From positions 248,001 to 312,000 of the forward strand of contig JALMLS010000585.1 in assembly GCA_038496445.1 (NCBI GenBank): a stretch of 64,000 bases of DNA, in the 5' to 3' direction. Below are positions 21,913-33,456 of the stretch, piece after piece. The position numbers were made by a program, and so were the translations under genes. Every line of letters starts with the position of its first letter. Position 1 is the stretch's first letter. The notes under the pieces were generated by a model that had not been told where the DNA came from, made no database searches, and was given only the letters and a program-made list of their open reading frames with translations. The stretch comes from Trichosphaerium sp. ATCC 40318 (Eukaryota; Discosea; Flabellinia; Trichosidae).

Positions 21913-24623
21913 TTCGTTTGTTGTAAGGAGAAGGTGCGTTGTTAGTTGTTTGTTTACTTTAATGTTTTTTTGGAAGTTTTCTTAAGCGTTCTCGCTAGCG
22001 TTAGTGCACGATAACAAAGTTTGTGAAACATAACGCTACCATTTTTTCCGGCCTGTATTTTATGTGTTAGTAAAATAATTCTCTATATGGTGAAGCCTTT
22101 AATTCTTCTTCCAAAAAAAAATCCAAAAAAAAAAAAAAAAAGAATTGAAAAACATTGTTGCGGTAAGGTAGTAGTTTATTAAACGCGCGTTGTACGAGTG
22201 GCGTTTAAACATATAGCGTATTTTAGCTTTGGTGAATCTAAAGATTGAACAAACTTTTGTATGCAATTCTTAAACCACAAACTCGAACGAGTCCGTTATT
22301 AAATCGTCAACGACGCCTGCGTTAGCGCTTACCTAAGTGTTCCAGCAATTTCCGAGAGAATTGCGACTATTACGCTTCAAAACCTTCGAAAACGGTTTAA
22401 AACAGTCACGTGATTAATTATAAATGTTTTACGTAAACGAAAAAAACTGGAAACCAAAACGGAAGGCCTCAGCAGAATTGCAGTTTACCTTTTTTTTGGT
22501 TAAGGTAAAAACCTTGTTAGACCCTCTCCCTGCATTTGTTTCAAGCAATATTAGGTCCTCGGGATACGAAGGACAAACGTAGAAACGCTCGTAAAAACAA
22601 AACGCGAAAAAAAAAAAAAACTATTAAAAAAGTGCACTTACCTAATGCGTTCATAAAACGCGCTTTACAAAGCCAGTTGTTTGCACTACCAAATCATTTT
22701 TATGCAATCTCGTCCTATCCCGGTACAAGTCTGTTTTGGGCGAAGTGCAGTATTTTCAAACAAAATATTGGCTTCTTGTTCTTTGTGTTCTTTTTATTCT
22801 TATAACGTTATTAGTTTTTTAATATGCTGTTTAAAACATACATCACGTGACGTGACAGGTAACGTACTATTATAATTTTTGTATTACCACAAGGAAATTT
22901 CTCCTAACACAACGTAATAGCGGAGAAAATAATTAGCGTTATGAAAACGAGCAAAGCTTGTAGTAGTTGGTACCTTGTTCAGATCTATTTCCCAAAACTA
23001 CACTGTGTCGCATATGTATGCTTTATATAATGCAGGTGGATCAACGAAAAGCCAATCAGAATAAATAAGGTGAGCGCACATCTATAATACTGCACTTTGT
23101 TTTAATCTCGCTATAATCGGAATACTCAAGTTAAACGGTTTTTTTTGTTCTAGTTGTGCAAATGTTACGCTCTCAAGCATCATTAACACCTGTTGTAGGG
23201 TTTTAGCGAAACCACATGAAAAAATTTAAAAAAACGTTTCGTTTGTTTTGGGAACTATTTTACGCGCTGGGCACGTGATTTTTAGTACTAAGTTACTGCA
23301 CCAAAGAGAAAAAAAAAAGTAGCGTACACTTTGCGCTCATATCTTTGAACAACGCCTGTTTTTGACACTACTATGTCAAGTAAGGAGAATGCAGCTGTTT
23401 ATAACCTTTTCGCGAACATGTATTTTTTTTTCATTTGGGAACAGGTTTACGCAGGCTAACCACTTGTACCTTTCATCGCATTACTTCTATTCATACAATT
23501 GTAGGATATGAAAACACATACCCAACAGAGATCTAAAAACACGCCAGCGCTCTTCCACATATCAAAACGATGAATAAAAGTTTCTGGCCGTTCGTAAGAT
23601 TAGTCTTGGGGTTTCTGAATCTACCTGCTACGAACGTCAATCAAATCACTAGCTAGTGCATACCATTAGTGGTAGCGGACGGTACAACACCTTTTTTCCA
23701 AAAGGAATCAAATGAATAGTCTTCATTTCTTGTGAATACACCAGTTCGCCTTCATCACGACCCTATGGTCGTATGCTCTGTAATGAAACAGACTTCATCA
23801 CTATAAACAGAGCGCTTCGAAACAGAAAAAATGGACAGGGACGTCCCTATCGTTTTCACCTTGGACGACGCCAATGCATAGATATGGCCGATCGATATAT
23901 CTGTGATAAGTGTTTTTAATAAAGGGGTGCTTTGAGACATTTTGAAAGATGCACCAAGAAACCAAAAATTGAAAGAGCCAGCTTGCAGTGTTATGTCCCT
24001 GATACGCTAAAACAAATTCACATGTAGTTTTAGCTATCACGTGTTTTTTACCCAGCTAGCCTGGCATGTCCATCTCCAAATGTCATATTTGACCGACGCA
24101 TTCTTTGGAGATTGTGAGGATGTACTCCAAATTCAATATTTAGTAAAACGGTGCATCAACGCTCATGTTATTTGCGAGTTTGACAAACTTTCTGAATTTG
24201 CTAGAATTAGGTTACTGTTTATTGCATGAACGTTAACGGGTGACACAACAGGTGAGAACATGTCCGTTAGCCGTGAGGTAATTGCATCCTTTAACAGCGC
24301 AAGACATTTATAATACTCGTAGTATCTCATTGGCACTATTAGTTCTTGCAAGGTGTTTACATCTTTTTAAAACAATGATAAGAATCAAATCATTTTGGTT
24401 AAAATTAATCAGTTTATTCATAAAGCTAGACGTATTGTTGACAACAATGTCACATATACTCGCTCATATCTGCAATAATACCTGTAGCTTTTCTTGCTTT
24501 ATGACTTGTAATTTTTATGCTATCATATGCACTGTCAAGAGCAACAAAGAAATACCATTTTTTCTTTCTTTTATTTTTCTTACTTTTTGGCAGTGGAAAC
24601 CTCACTAGGAATAAATATTATAT
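21913..24623. other. 2.7-kb region with no supportable gene
   Basis: Stops are dense, poly-A/T runs are common (for example 22117-22141) and TCACGTGA occurs at 22406-22413 and 22843-22850. Open frames at 22536-22805 (+), 23755-24040 (-) and 24163-24351 (-) are short, lack good starts or splice partners, and match no family I know. It may be a decayed gene or element, or regulatory DNA. Confidence 0.5.
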
Positions 24624-25553
24624 TCATTTCAAGGAAAGCACAAGTCTTGTACCAACTTCATATCTATTAAGGTAGAAAGAAACTTGCTTTTTATCAAGTT
24701 CTAAACAAACGCCTACCATGTCTCCTTCATTAAAAACAATCTCATTCTGAGTAGTTGCAGTACATTTCCCCATCCATTCAAAAGTTGTTACTTTCAGCTC
24801 ACTACAGAAAAAGATTAAGAAACACAATTGCAATTTGAAGAAAGTTCTGGCTGGCATTCAATTTTTATAAACTGACTCTTTTCAATTACCCGTCATAAAA
24901 GGCAATAGTGCTTGAGTGATTTTGAACATTTACATTCTTCTATCATAAAATGGGTTAGCTGCAGGTAAAAAACAAACAGGACAGTATTCGCCATTATGTT
25001 GAATTTCAAACAAGTTTTCTAGATTTTGAATTGGACACTTTTTTTATTGTACCTTTGATAAAGCCCTTCTATTGTTAGTGACACCAATCCACATGTCATC
25101 TTCTTTGTTATTTATATGAAACTCTATATATTTATTTTCCTGACCAATGGATGGAAGCACAATAGACACTACTGGGCCACTTTGAGATTTTCTTCTTGAA
25201 ACTCTTCTACTTGGCTTCTTCAAATGATAATATAGAGAATCTCTATTTAAAGTAGAATCGAATCTAGGGGTTGAAATCTATTGTAATATTAGTGTATGAA
25301 GCAATAAGAAAGAATGGGTATTCTAGAGTCTCTGCTTGAGATGAATTGAACTTTTCTTCCATGAACTGACAAAAAATTTTCGATGTTGACTGTTGTTGGA
25401 GTTCACGTATGTACATGTTTTTCCAAACGTGCTACCTATTTTACATAGACGTACCATAGATTTATAGTAATTCTTCCATGACATTCCATCCTTTCTTTTA
25501 GTTTTTAGTGGAGATAAAAAACCTACAATATTGTTTGTGTTGGAATCCATCAA
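24624..25553 (-). CDS. SPRY-domain protein
   Basis: Starts MMDSNTNNIVGFLSPL at 25553. A basic N-terminal exon leads into a SPRY domain spread over several exons: IVLPSIGQENKYIEFHINNE, DDMWIGVTNNRRALSK, an exon ending with TIAFYDG, and the final exon (FEWMGKC, then GDMVGVCLELDKKQVSFYLN near 24680-24725). The pattern WIGV ... FYDG ... GDMVGVCLELDKKQVSFYLN is diagnostic of SPRY/B30.2. SPRY domains bind protein partners; the partner cannot be inferred here. The junction between the first exon (ending near 25330) and the next (from about 25276) is not settled. Confidence 0.7.
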
Positions 25554-26173
25554 AGAAAAAATAAAAAGAGGTGAGTTTGTCGTATACTTTCACACAATGA
25601 CCGCCATTTGTTATCATCATTTGATATATTGTACCAGTACTTTGATACTACCATAGTTTTTGGTAATACGTGACCTGGTAGAAAGCCAATGATGATTAAC
25701 TGTATTTCGGGTGGCAAACCTTTGTTATTGGCTTAAAAAAGTTGTATTTGTGCCGATGGTCAGCGTACTTGCGAAATCCATGCTTGGCTACCATTGTTCA
25801 ATGTCAAGAGTATTCACCTACGATTTGCGAGTTATTTTTAGCGAATCAGTTAACGATTTACCGCTGAGCTGGAAACCGGTTTTTAAGACGTGGCGTTTAC
25901 TAAACGTGTTCACTCTTTTAAGTGGCATTTGTATTGGCGTTTCATGCCTATCTCGTTCTCTATAAAACGATATGGTAAACACTCCAGCTCGTTGTTGAAG
26001 TCCGAAATTCAGTGATTTTACAAAGTTTTCGCAGAAGTTAAACGAAAAACTAACGTTTTTTGACGAATTTTTCATTTACATTTTGTGCTACCAAGGGCAA
26101 TGCGAGGCACAAGTTAAAAACAAATAACATTGCTAGTATCAGCTACGTTCGGGTGCATGTAGAGAGCAGTCAC
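25554..26173. other. Divergent gap, no gene seen
   Basis: Frames at 25711-25965 (+) and 25818-26075 (-) overlap each other, lack clear starts and show no family signal. The stretch separates a minus-strand SPRY gene from a plus-strand small gene and probably holds promoters. Confidence 0.4.
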
Positions 26174-26573
26174 ATGAATGAAAAAAGTAGTTCCAAGGTG
26201 TTTTTTGATTGGAAACCTTTTACGAAATGCTCTGATAATCCGACAAACCCCAAGCAAGCCAGTGTAATAAAACTGAAGCCGTATGTTGCGGAGTACGTTC
26301 AGGTTGCCCCAATCTAACAAGTTAACAGATACTAGCCCTCCACAAGATAAGAAATCTCAAAGTGAAGTGACGGTTTTAAGGCAGCCTTCGGAGCTATTAC
26401 TACAAGCTATTAAGTCGAGAAGAAAAGAATTGTCAAGGATGAACCGACTAAATCCCTTTAAGAATGATGTTCCGAGGTTTACAAGGCTTAGTGGATTCAA
26501 GAAAAAAGTAAAGAGCAGGACAGAACACAGATACTCTTTGAGAGTCCAAACGATAACTGCACCAAAAAAATAA
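26174..26573 (+). CDS. Small basic protein, unknown
   Basis: Start ATG at 26174 (MNEKSSSKVFFDWKPF). The first frame joins the second by a very short intron, best read as GTATGTT...TTCAG (about 26281-26302, 22 nt), which restores phase and yields IKLKPLPQSNKLTDTSPPQD. The product is about 125 residues, rich in Lys, Arg, Ser and Pro (KSRRKELSRMNRLN, SGFKKKVKSRTEHRYS), ending TITAPKK. It is probably disordered and possibly nucleic-acid or microtubule binding by composition only. A further 5' exon cannot be excluded. Confidence 0.5.
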
Positions 26574-26834
26574 ATGTATTTTTAGATTAAACAATTTTAA
26601 CACCCTTGAAAGCGTTGACTACAATAACAGTGTTATGCTACGACAACGAAACCATTGATACAAGGTGGAAGACCAATAAGTATCTTTCTTAGCCTACCAT
26701 TTCAGCTACAATACCAAGTTGTTGTGGTCACTTAAATGTCCTCTACCGATCTTAACTACTTTGCATATCAACCTTTCTATAATACAAGATTACTTGAAAC
26801 TACACGTTTCAAAATTATCATTTATTTATGTACA

Positions 26835-28445
26835 TTAAAAGTACTTTGAATTCGTATCACGATAGAGGCTTGGTCCAAATCTACCTGGAGTGACTGGAGC
26901 TGAGGGTTTCTCTGGTGGCAAACGAGGAGCGGTTCCCGTACATTTTTCTATAGCATCAAAGTTAACTCCTTTGAAGAAAGCACGTTTTTTGATTTCGTTA
27001 TAACTTTGTAATCTCATGTCAACATTTCGTTCTAAAAGCTCATCAAGTAATGCAACAAGCTCCCATGGCATAGATCCATTATCAAATTTAGGTATACGAA
27101 AATTAACAACCATTTCAAAACTCTCTCTAGGATTACGACTATAGAATAGACGTTGTGTTGTAAAGAGCTCAAAAAGAACAACACCTAAACACCAATAATC
27201 TGCCACTTTGAAACTTTTGACTTTCCTCGTCAATATCTCAGGTGCTATTATCACGTGTTAAAATGATGAAGTTTTATTACTACTCGAGATAAATTTAACA
27301 TACCTAGATATTCTATTTTACGCTTGGAATAACCCAAGGAGTCCCTAAATAGAGAATAAATTTTATTTCTTTGCAAAAATTTTATAACCTTCATCATGCT
27401 CAACATACCTTGGTACTGCATTCCATTTGGCAAGCATAACATGTCCATTCTGTTGTATTTTAACACACGAAGGGTTAAAGTAACCACTATAAGAAACACC
27501 ATGATCATGAAGATGCTTCAATCCTTATCAACAAAAAATTAGTTCATGAAACAAACATATTTCTTCTTTCTCCTCTTTATCGTACCCACTAATATCTCAG
27601 CAGCATAGAACTTAAACGCTGAAAACCCCATTTTCCTCTTCCATATGAAGCTCGACAAGTCATAATTTGGTTCATCGAGAATAAGATAAACGCAATTTTC
27701 AGCGGAATCTTTGAAGAAAGTTTGGACCGTCTGTACCAACGGAAACCGTGGTATAATCAATACTTGTGGTGTGCCCCATCTCCTGATAACCAGTTAATAC
27801 TGTTTACAGTACAAGCAGTCTTCTGATGGGCTGTATTGGCCAAGCGAACATTTTTCCAATACGTACTTGTGTGGTCGTAGAGAGTATTTAGCAAGGTGAT
27901 ACACTTTACTTCCGCGTCGTCCATAGAAATAGGCCACCTGTTGCGCGATTTTAGTCTTTTGTTAATTGTTTTGTGCGAAACCGCTAATAATAAGCTTACC
28001 TTGCCGTCATCACAGGCTTGAGTCGCAGCACGCAACTGTAAACGAGTTAACAAATAACAAAATAATGGCTTACTTTGTATCGATTACTCTGTCCTGGTAC
28101 TTCTCGTTGCTCAGAGATGCGCTTGGAGCCTCGAAATATTGTAAAATCTTCAATTACCCAATTTCGTCTATTACGATCTAGTGACGTCAGTTAACCATTT
28201 ACTAACGCTACCGAACCTGTGTACATCAATTTCCAGTCGTTTTGGTATGGTTTTGCTAATTTAGCCAATGCTTGTTTATCAGGGCAATATACGCGTTGTA
28301 TAGCCTTTTTCCATACATATCCATCACTTAGAGCAAATTTCCAAGCGGTACACGCTGCAGTGCAGTCCAGAAGCGATTCTGCATTTAAATACGTAAATAT
28401 ATGTCCTAGAACTTCGTTTGGTAGAGTTTCAATGCCAGTAGTCAT
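26835..28445 (-). CDS. F-box protein fused to an AGC-like pseudokinase
   Basis: Exon 1 (28445 to about 28220) is a canonical F-box: TLPNEVLGHIFTYLNAESLL, TAACTAWKFALSDGYVWKKA. An intron (GTTCGG...CTAG, about 39 nt) joins in phase to RNRRNWVIEDFTIFRGSKRI, and further exons give GRRGSKVYHLAKYSL, FFKDSAENCVYLILDEPNYD, FSAFKFYAAEILVG, LKHLHDHGVSYSGYFNPSCV, QNGHVMLAKWNAVP, IIAPEILTRKV and DYWCLGVVLFELFTTQRLFY. The order and spacing follow an AGC-type kinase, with APE, the alpha-F Asp and C-terminal-lobe helices intact. The glycine loop is absent, HRD is replaced (YSGYFNP for YRDLKPEN) and DFG is replaced (LAKW for TDFG). Likely role: an SCF adaptor using a dead kinase fold as a binding surface. 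It could be two genes if the first junction is wrong. Confidence 0.7.
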
Positions 28446-28677
28446 TGAACCTTATGTGAAATTCAACGCAAAAAAGTACGAGAAAAAAACAGGAAGACAA
28501 ACATGAACGACTACGATTTCACAGCTTGTTCTCAATTAATACCATATGCTGACGTTGTTTTCGAATATTATAGCCAACTATGAGAAACTGAAAACAACAC
28601 CACGTATGCTGTTTAAGCGACATTTCTCCGTGCTTAATTTTAAGTGAACTGATTTTTTTGTCACAAAAAGCAAGAAA

Positions 28678-29524
28678 ATGGCGGAAGGAGCTCAAACGTT
28701 TAATGACAATAGGTGGGGCGGCGGTGGAGTACTCATTTTTGCTGTAGATGATAAAGGAAAATATTGGTTTTTACTAGGTTTTAAAACAGTTTTATGGCAC
28801 CAAAACTAACTACTGATAGGCGAAGAGATCCGAGGGGAATGCTTTGACGATTTTGGTGGGAGTAGAGACAAAGGTTCGTGTAAATTTGTTTCAGGAGCTC
28901 ACATACGCTAGGAGAGAATCATCCTTCCATTACAGCGGCCAGAGAATTTTATGGTAAATTGTAACTGAAAAATACAATGTGACGTCATTTTAGAGGAGTC
29001 AGCAGCTTCCATAATGTCACTAGAAGAGATGACTAGCATTATAGCAACTAAACAATACTCACGAGTTGCGTTCCATAAAGTACTACCGAATTCGTTTGCT
29101 ATGCAATGCTAACGCGTAGTAAAAGGGATTCCAGCAGTATTGGGTTGAAATTGACTTCGATGAGAAGATGCCCAAAAAATTTTTAAAAGCTAGGGGAGCG
29201 GCAACCGATAGGCACTTTCAAGAAAAAACGCGTGTGCTATGGGTACAATAAAAGAAAAAATGTTAACTTAATCAAGTCAAACTCTACAATTTAGGTTTCT
29301 GCCAGTGATCTCATACAAAGGATAAAGGACTTTAAAGGAAGGACGTTCCCCAAAAAAGCAAATGTTACGCTTGAGACAATGGACGGGAAGGACACAACAA
29401 TCTCGGTTAGGCGACATTTGATGTATATGCTTCAACAAGCAATAAGTGATGGTACGACTTCCTCCTAGCTCTTGTGTTTGTTAACCTTATTCCAGGTTTT
29501 GACGGTTTCGCTAAAGAGCGGTGA
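28678..29524 (+). CDS. NUDIX-domain hydrolase
   Basis: Start ATG at 28678 (MAEGAQTFNDNRWGGGGVLI). The Nudix box is assembled from two exons: GGSRDKGENHPSITAAREFY then EES, which fits Gx5Ex7REUxEExGU with Ala in place of the last Gly. Short introns of 38-45 nt (GTTTTA...TAG, GTTCGT...CTAG, GTAAAT...TTTAG) keep frame. The C-terminal part has SASDLIQRIKDFKGRTFPKK and VRRHLMYMLQQAISDGFDGF, with TGA at 29522-29524. Metal-binding Glu residues are present, so hydrolysis of a nucleoside diphosphate-linked compound is likely; the substrate is unknown. It is divergent from the F-box/pseudokinase gene 232 bp away. Confidence 0.8.
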
Positions 29525-29739
29525 GGGATTGGTCTGCTGGATAGAGTCTTTGTCAATCCTGTATGTCTCAAGCCAAACTCCTTGACGCTCAGTAAACACC
29601 GCGTAATGCCACATAGTAGTTTAGAAGTTAGAACTGCCATGATCAAGTTTCGCTGGCATGAGTGTTTTTTTTCGTGTATTTCAACAAAAAGTCTACTGTA
29701 CTCTTTTATCTTTGTCTAATTCTTATTAAACACACAACC

Positions 29740-30638
29740 ATGGCGTGAGTTGTTTATAAATTACTTTGTTTGGTTTACTTACTGAGGCTGTAGCGCGCCT
29801 GCAAAGACATACAAGCCAAGAACCGCTTTGGGCGAGATAACTGATAAAAACTTGAAGCAAATGCGTGTATTGAATGCTTCTGTGTTTCCAGTACATTACC
29901 ACGATAAATTTTACTCTGACTTGCTCAACACACCAGAATTATCGCGAATGGGTACGTACGACACTACAAAAGTACCGGCGGGAAAAAATTAGCGATTTTT
30001 TTTTCGTATTTGTCAAATGGCGCTTAATTACCATAAACTACACGCAATACGCTTTGCTAGATCATTACTAGACCATATTGTTGACATTCGTTTAGCTTTC
30101 TACAATGACATGTTCGTTGGCGCTGTCTGTTGCCGATATGAGTATTTCGACAAAGAACAAGCGAAACTAAACAAAGAGAAACAAAGCAAATCAAAACGTA
30201 AAAATAATGGACCAAAAGGACCTCTACGCGTATACATCATGACCCTTGGCGTCTTGGGCCCATACCGCCGCCTTGGCCTAGGTAAAGAAAACTTTTTTTT
30301 GTCGGACAAGAAAAACGCTCAGCAACAAAGTAGTATCCTTATTTAACTCTACTATAGGTAGAAAAATGCTTGCATACGTTTTAGAGTTCGTACAGAAGAA
30401 AAAGGCTGAACTGAATATTGTTGACATTTACTTGCACGTCCAAATATCTAACGAAGCAGCGATCGCATTCTACAAAAAGTTTGGCTTCGAGATTGTAGGC
30501 GAAAAGAAGGAATACTACCATGATATTGATCCTCAAACAGCCTACATCTTATCTAAGAAAGTAGCTAAAACAATGCCAAAACTTGCATCTGAAACAAAAG
30601 CGGAGGAAGAAGAAACAAAACCAGAACTAACAGGTTAG
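29740..30638 (+). CDS. NAA50: N-alpha-acetyltransferase 50 (NAA50)
   Basis: GNAT-fold acetyltransferase that acetylates protein N-termini, normally associated with the NatA complex. A tiny first coding exon of five bases (ATGGC, 29740-29744, donor GTGAGT) joins to CGCGCCTGCA at 29799 to give MAAPAKTYKPRTALGEITDK. The protein continues MRVLNASVFPVHYHDKFYSD, FYNDMFVGAVCCRYEYFD, RVYIMTLGVLGPYRRLGLG (acetyl-CoA binding R/QxxGxG/A), IVDIYLHVQISNEAAIAFYK and FGFEIVGEKKEYYHDIDPQT. These match NAA50 of animals and plants closely. An insert of about 18 lysine-rich residues lies after CCRYEYFD, and the acidic tail (AEEEETKPELTG) is extra. Confidence 0.93.
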
Positions 30639-31490
30639 ATGGTAAAATAGTACATTCTCGTGGTTTTTGACAGGCAATGTCTCACTGTTTTTTTTTGGTT
30701 TTTTTTTTTTTGAGTTTTCTGGCCTTTACTTTGTTCTTTTCTTTTTTTTTGGTATATATATACTGACAATATACGATTAGCGCAAAAGTTGCAAGATATT
30801 GACTAGCCTGTAAATTACCGTCTAATAAATTTGGTTTGCACGTCATTTTTTGACTTTAAATATTTCTAGTTATCATTTTGTCTGTGTGCAAAGTAAATGA
30901 GTGTTGCAGTTTTGGTTGTGTATTAGTTCTTTTGATTTGAGTCGTACTCCAATGTCAAACATTTGGAAAAATAATTGCAAAAAAGGCGTCTAGGAAGGTA
31001 TACAAACCAGCATGTCATCAAAATCGTTAACATTTCGTTGTGACTTTTTTACAGCATTTGTTTATTTCGGTCTAACTTCACGTTTTCTATACGATGGTTA
31101 CTTGTTCATTTTTATTGGCGAGACCACTGAAGGGCGACTACCTTCTTCATACCTTATCAAAGCTGAAAAACTGTTTAAGAACTGAACTACGAGCCACAAA
31201 CTTGTGAGCTGGCACTACCAAGTATGGATTTGTACAAGCAACTGTACAGGTTGTCAACGCATTAATACCAAAGTTCATGCACAGAAAATATGACCACTGT
31301 TAAAGGACAAGCAAGTTTATTAACATGGAGTATCACAGTATGCAGTGATGTTGCAGCTTTATGACATACAACAATCCCAATGACCTGCAAAGCCAAACTT
31401 GTGGCGGGCAAGCAGTTTAATGTCCTAAAATATTGTTCTGTGTATCTTCTGAGCAGCAAGACTCCTTACCGTAGAAGACCTATTGGAGTG
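30639..31490. other. Convergent gap, no gene seen
   Basis: T-rich sequence with poly-T runs at 30690-30712, probably the transcript end of NAA50. The frame at 31262-31459 (-) has no family signal. Confidence 0.45.
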
Positions 31491-31934
31491 TTACTCACTA
31501 TAATTGTAACAACATATTGAAGAAGCTGTACGTACTTTTACTTGCAGATTAGATATCTGTATTGCAGATCGGAAACTACCGTTACACTGTAGTGGAACAG
31601 CCGCGGTTGTTACATTGTTATGCCAAGACCCAGAGACGACTTTATTGCTTAGCTTGATTGGTATCACCGCGAGGTCGTTGAAATCAGGTTTACATAGACG
31701 CCATATTTGGTTTTGTACATTATCTATATCTACACAACCGCTTCTAGAAGCCATCCCTTGAAATGTGCAATCTTCATTGTGTTTAAGAAGTTTCAGAAAG
31801 CCAAAGTCACCTGGTTCATCTGATACACTCCAACACATCCTTGGGACGCTACAAGTCCACTTTTGGGAGTTACAAACAATTGCCATTGCTACAACTAGTA
31901 GAAGTAATATTGTTGGTTTGTATGATAGTTGCAT
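31491..31934 (-). CDS. Secreted cysteine-containing protein, unknown
   Basis: I choose the ATG at 31932-31934 because it places a signal peptide at the N-terminus (MQLSYKPTILLLLVVAMAIV then CNSQ). A longer frame reaches 32039 but its extra N-terminus is not secretory. The mature part has about eight cysteines (KWTCSVPRMCWSVSDEPGDF, NEDCTFQG, SGCVDID, CNGSF, ICCYNYSE), a likely small disulfide-bonded extracellular domain with N-glycosylation sequons (NNVT, CNGS). No family recognised. It shares general design but no obvious sequence with the secreted proteins at 12282 and 21349. Confidence 0.65.
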   Translation of the reverse strand: MQLSYKPTILLLLVVAMAIVCNSQKWTCSVPRMCWSVSDEPGDFGFLKLLKHNEDCTFQGMASRSGCVDIDNVQNQIWRLCKPDFNDLAVIPIKLSNKVVSGSWHNNVTTAAVPLQCNGSFRSAIQISNLQVKVRTASSICCYNYSE

Positions 31935-32039
31935 TGATTGAGAGAAGGTTTGGATAATGTTGGGTCGAAAGTAAAATGCAAAGAAAGTAAAGCTTTCAGT
32001 TTTGAGAAATTTCCCCAATTTACGAGAAACGTGCAACAC

Positions 32040-32664
32040 AAATGTTGTACGATAAACCGTTTTCTTTGTAAAAAGCGTTATAAATGACAGGAAACTCGCA
32101 CAATTTTACAGCTTTTTTGCCACAAAGCGGAAATGTTTAAGTGGATGCCGACATTGGCAACTTTATCTTTGTAGAAGTACCAGAATTTTCCTGAAGTTCT
32201 GCCGTCATTCCGGAAACATGTGCTTCTCCACGCAACTTGTGTTAAACACCTCAAGCAATATGCCTAAAAGTTCGTGTCATAAAGCTGTCAACATACCATC
32301 CGCATGACAAAGGCTCAAGTGGCAAAGTGAGTACTATCAACAGATCAAGCCGTGGGCTAGCGGTTTAATTCCCACCCAGATCACAGCTTCTCTGAGTCAA
32401 AACGAATCCTGACAAACAGGAATTAGTTTTAAGTATTGATGTAAATACAAAAGAAACTAATACCTACTATCTCGACTCGTACAATGTTCTTATTTCAGAT
32501 TTAACAAATACAGAAAATTGTCTTTATTTCCTATCACCTGACATTACAGTTACGTGGTTGAGTAAATAATTACGCTAGTACTCTTCTATTATATACAAAA
32601 TACAGTTTCGCTACTTGGTCATCACGTGTGGTACATGTGACTCTACATAGTGCAAGACTAACAA
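32040..32664. other. Gap with tRNA-like A/B box pair
   Basis: No coding sequence seen. At 32319-32330 TGGCAAAGTGAG resembles a Pol III A box, and at 32362-32372 GGTTTAATTCC resembles a B box at tRNA-like spacing, but no tRNA cloverleaf closes. CACGTG occurs at 32623. Confidence 0.35.
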
Positions 32665-33456
32665 TCAACTATCTAAGACTTTTTTACCATGACTAAAATT
32701 ATACGCTATATAAACATCTCCGTCAAAGTCTTCAAAGCCTTTACCATGAAGTTTACCATTATCATAGTTATAATGACACGTGTGCTTACCAGTATGTTCG
32801 CACCAAGAGTCCATAGAACCATGTAGTACGCCATTACTATAAGTAACAAGTTCGATTACATCTCCTTTATAATTATACTCTTTTTCTTCTCCATGCTTCT
32901 TGCCAAGCTCATAATTGGTTGTTTTAGCCACAAAGCCTTTGATATTCCACCTCGTTTGTTTACCGTGAAGCTTACCGCCGAAAATAGTAGACGACTCTTG
33001 AAGCTGCTTATTAGGGTACCATTGTCGATGAGCGCCTTGTTCTTCGCCATATTTAAACACTTGCATCTCTTTTAGGGAAGGTTCAGAGCCTTCAACGGAT
33101 TTCCACTTGTACCAAGTGCCATGCTTCTGTAAGTCTTCGTTAAACCTCGAAACCTCGCAACACGCCGTATCGAGGCATAATAGAGGCCATTTTAAGTATA
33201 CATCACGGTTTTTGAGTAATTTACGCTGTACTAGTATTGGTAGTGCCGCTAGACTAAATTGTATTTAGCGAAACAGTTTTCAGAGAGTATTAAACGGTTT
33301 TGTGTTTTTTCAGTTCTATTGATAGTTCTCATTGCTCTATGGCATTTCTACGCGTAACAGACGCGATTGTAGTTCCTTGTAGATGTATTCGTTCACGTAC
33401 GCGTTGCCAAAGTCTAAAGGGTCTTGTTGATCGTTATTAATTGTATTTTGGGCCAT
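32665..33456 (-). CDS. F-box-like protein with YwqK/MORN-variant repeats, copy A
   Basis: Start ATG at 33454-33456 (MAQNTINNDQQDPLDFGNAY). An intron (donor GTTACG, acceptor ATTTAG near 33268) joins to LAALPILVQRKLLKNRDVYL. The segment DVYLKWPLLCLDTACCEVSR plus FNEDLQKHGTWYKWKS aligns with the N-terminus of the gene at 38561. Then come four or five repeats of about 22 residues of the type GxxHGxxxxWYxNGxL (YPNKQLQESSTIFGGKLHGK, YELGKKHGEEKEYNYKGDVI), the YwqK / MORN-variant pattern that forms a single beta-sheet. Function is unknown; the F-box-like lead suggests a ubiquitin-ligase adaptor. Confidence 0.7.

Noticed and set aside
22536-22805. Open frame with a lysine-rich then hydrophobic sequence
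   Set aside because: No ATG at the start, low-complexity poly-A coding for Lys, no splice partner and no family.
23755-24351. Minus-strand frames suspected to be a degraded transposase
   Set aside because: No DDE motif, terminal repeats or recognisable family could be shown.
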